Shown piece after piece: positions 63,811 through 64,000 of a stretch of DNA of 64,000 bases (its first letter is position 1; every line of letters begins with the position of its first letter). The position numbers were made by a program, and so were the translations under genes. The stretch lies in assembly GCF_023078275.1 (NCBI RefSeq), contig NC_062993.1, forward strand, positions 9,795,252 to 9,859,251. The letters are read 5' to 3'. Source of the stretch: Leguminivora glycinivorella (lineage: Eukaryota; Arthropoda; Insecta; Lepidoptera; Tortricidae). The notes beneath the pieces are model-generated. The model saw only the letters and a program-made list of their open reading frames with translations, was not told the origin of the DNA and ran no database searches.

Positions 63811-64000
63811 ATGGTGATCAAAGTATACATATATGAAAGAGGCGCGTTCCTACGCACACAGTCTAAGCTCGTGTAGGTGAACGCGTACCTACTACCATGC
63901 TTGTATGAGTGAGGTATGACAAGTCGACTGGTCGCGTTTTTGACTGTGAAGATAGACTGCGGACGGCACTTTCAGCGGGGAGCGGAGTGGCCATACTGTA
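63811..64000 (+). repeat. Dispersed repeat, copy 2 (runs off the window)
   Basis: Same order of blocks as 14093-14285, including GGACGGCACTTTCAGCGGGG and GTGGCCATACTGTA at the window edge. Confidence 0.65.

Overview
The window looks like repeat-rich intergenic or intronic DNA from a moth or butterfly (Lepidoptera). The evidence is AT-rich sequence with no long host open reading frame, tRNA-derived SINEs, many LINE 3' tails with ATGT or ATGATG ends, the AGGGTTCCGTA...TTGGCCGG repeat with its CCGT microsatellite, and a high density of short inverted-repeat elements (MITEs). I recognise no host protein gene, no functional tRNA or rRNA gene and no CRISPR array. Nearly every open frame is a transposon remnant or chance.

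Layout. 1-4 kb: a 290-bp palindromic MITE, a LINE tail split by a MITE, a SINE inside an older repeat, and a LINE tail with a 20-bp target-site duplication (TSD). 4.8-6.9 kb: a complete non-coding LTR element on the minus strand with two identical 247-bp LTRs, primer-binding site, polypurine tract and 4-bp TSD. 7-16 kb: AGGGTTCCG repeat copies, several MITEs with TTA/TAA or TA TSDs, a GC-rich patch, and two fused LINE tails. 16.5-17.9 kb: a Mutator-like element (9-bp TSD) with two later insertions. 18-28 kb: LINE and SINE insertions with clear TSDs, and two hAT-like MITEs with 8-bp TSDs. 29-32 kb: a probable solo LTR, an array of inverted modules, and a tRNA-containing retroposon inside a SINE. 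34-46 kb: a LINE tail with TSD, further TWA-TSD MITEs, a 2.1-kb foldback element and SINEs. 46-55 kb: a perfect 50-bp hairpin and two minisatellites (121 bp, and 56 bp carrying telomere-like CCTAA), each invaded by an AGGGTTCCG element. 55-64 kb: the two best coding remnants (a restriction-like-endonuclease-type LINE C-terminus and a jockey-like reverse transcriptase C-terminus, head to head), more LINE tails, a Helitron-like unit, and a hAT-like insertion inside another repeat.

There is no gene pathway here. The informative content is the nesting. In many cases one copy is the occupied site and another copy in the window is the empty site, so element ends and TSDs can be read directly. Superfamily names rest on TSD length and terminal sequence only. 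No database search was possible.
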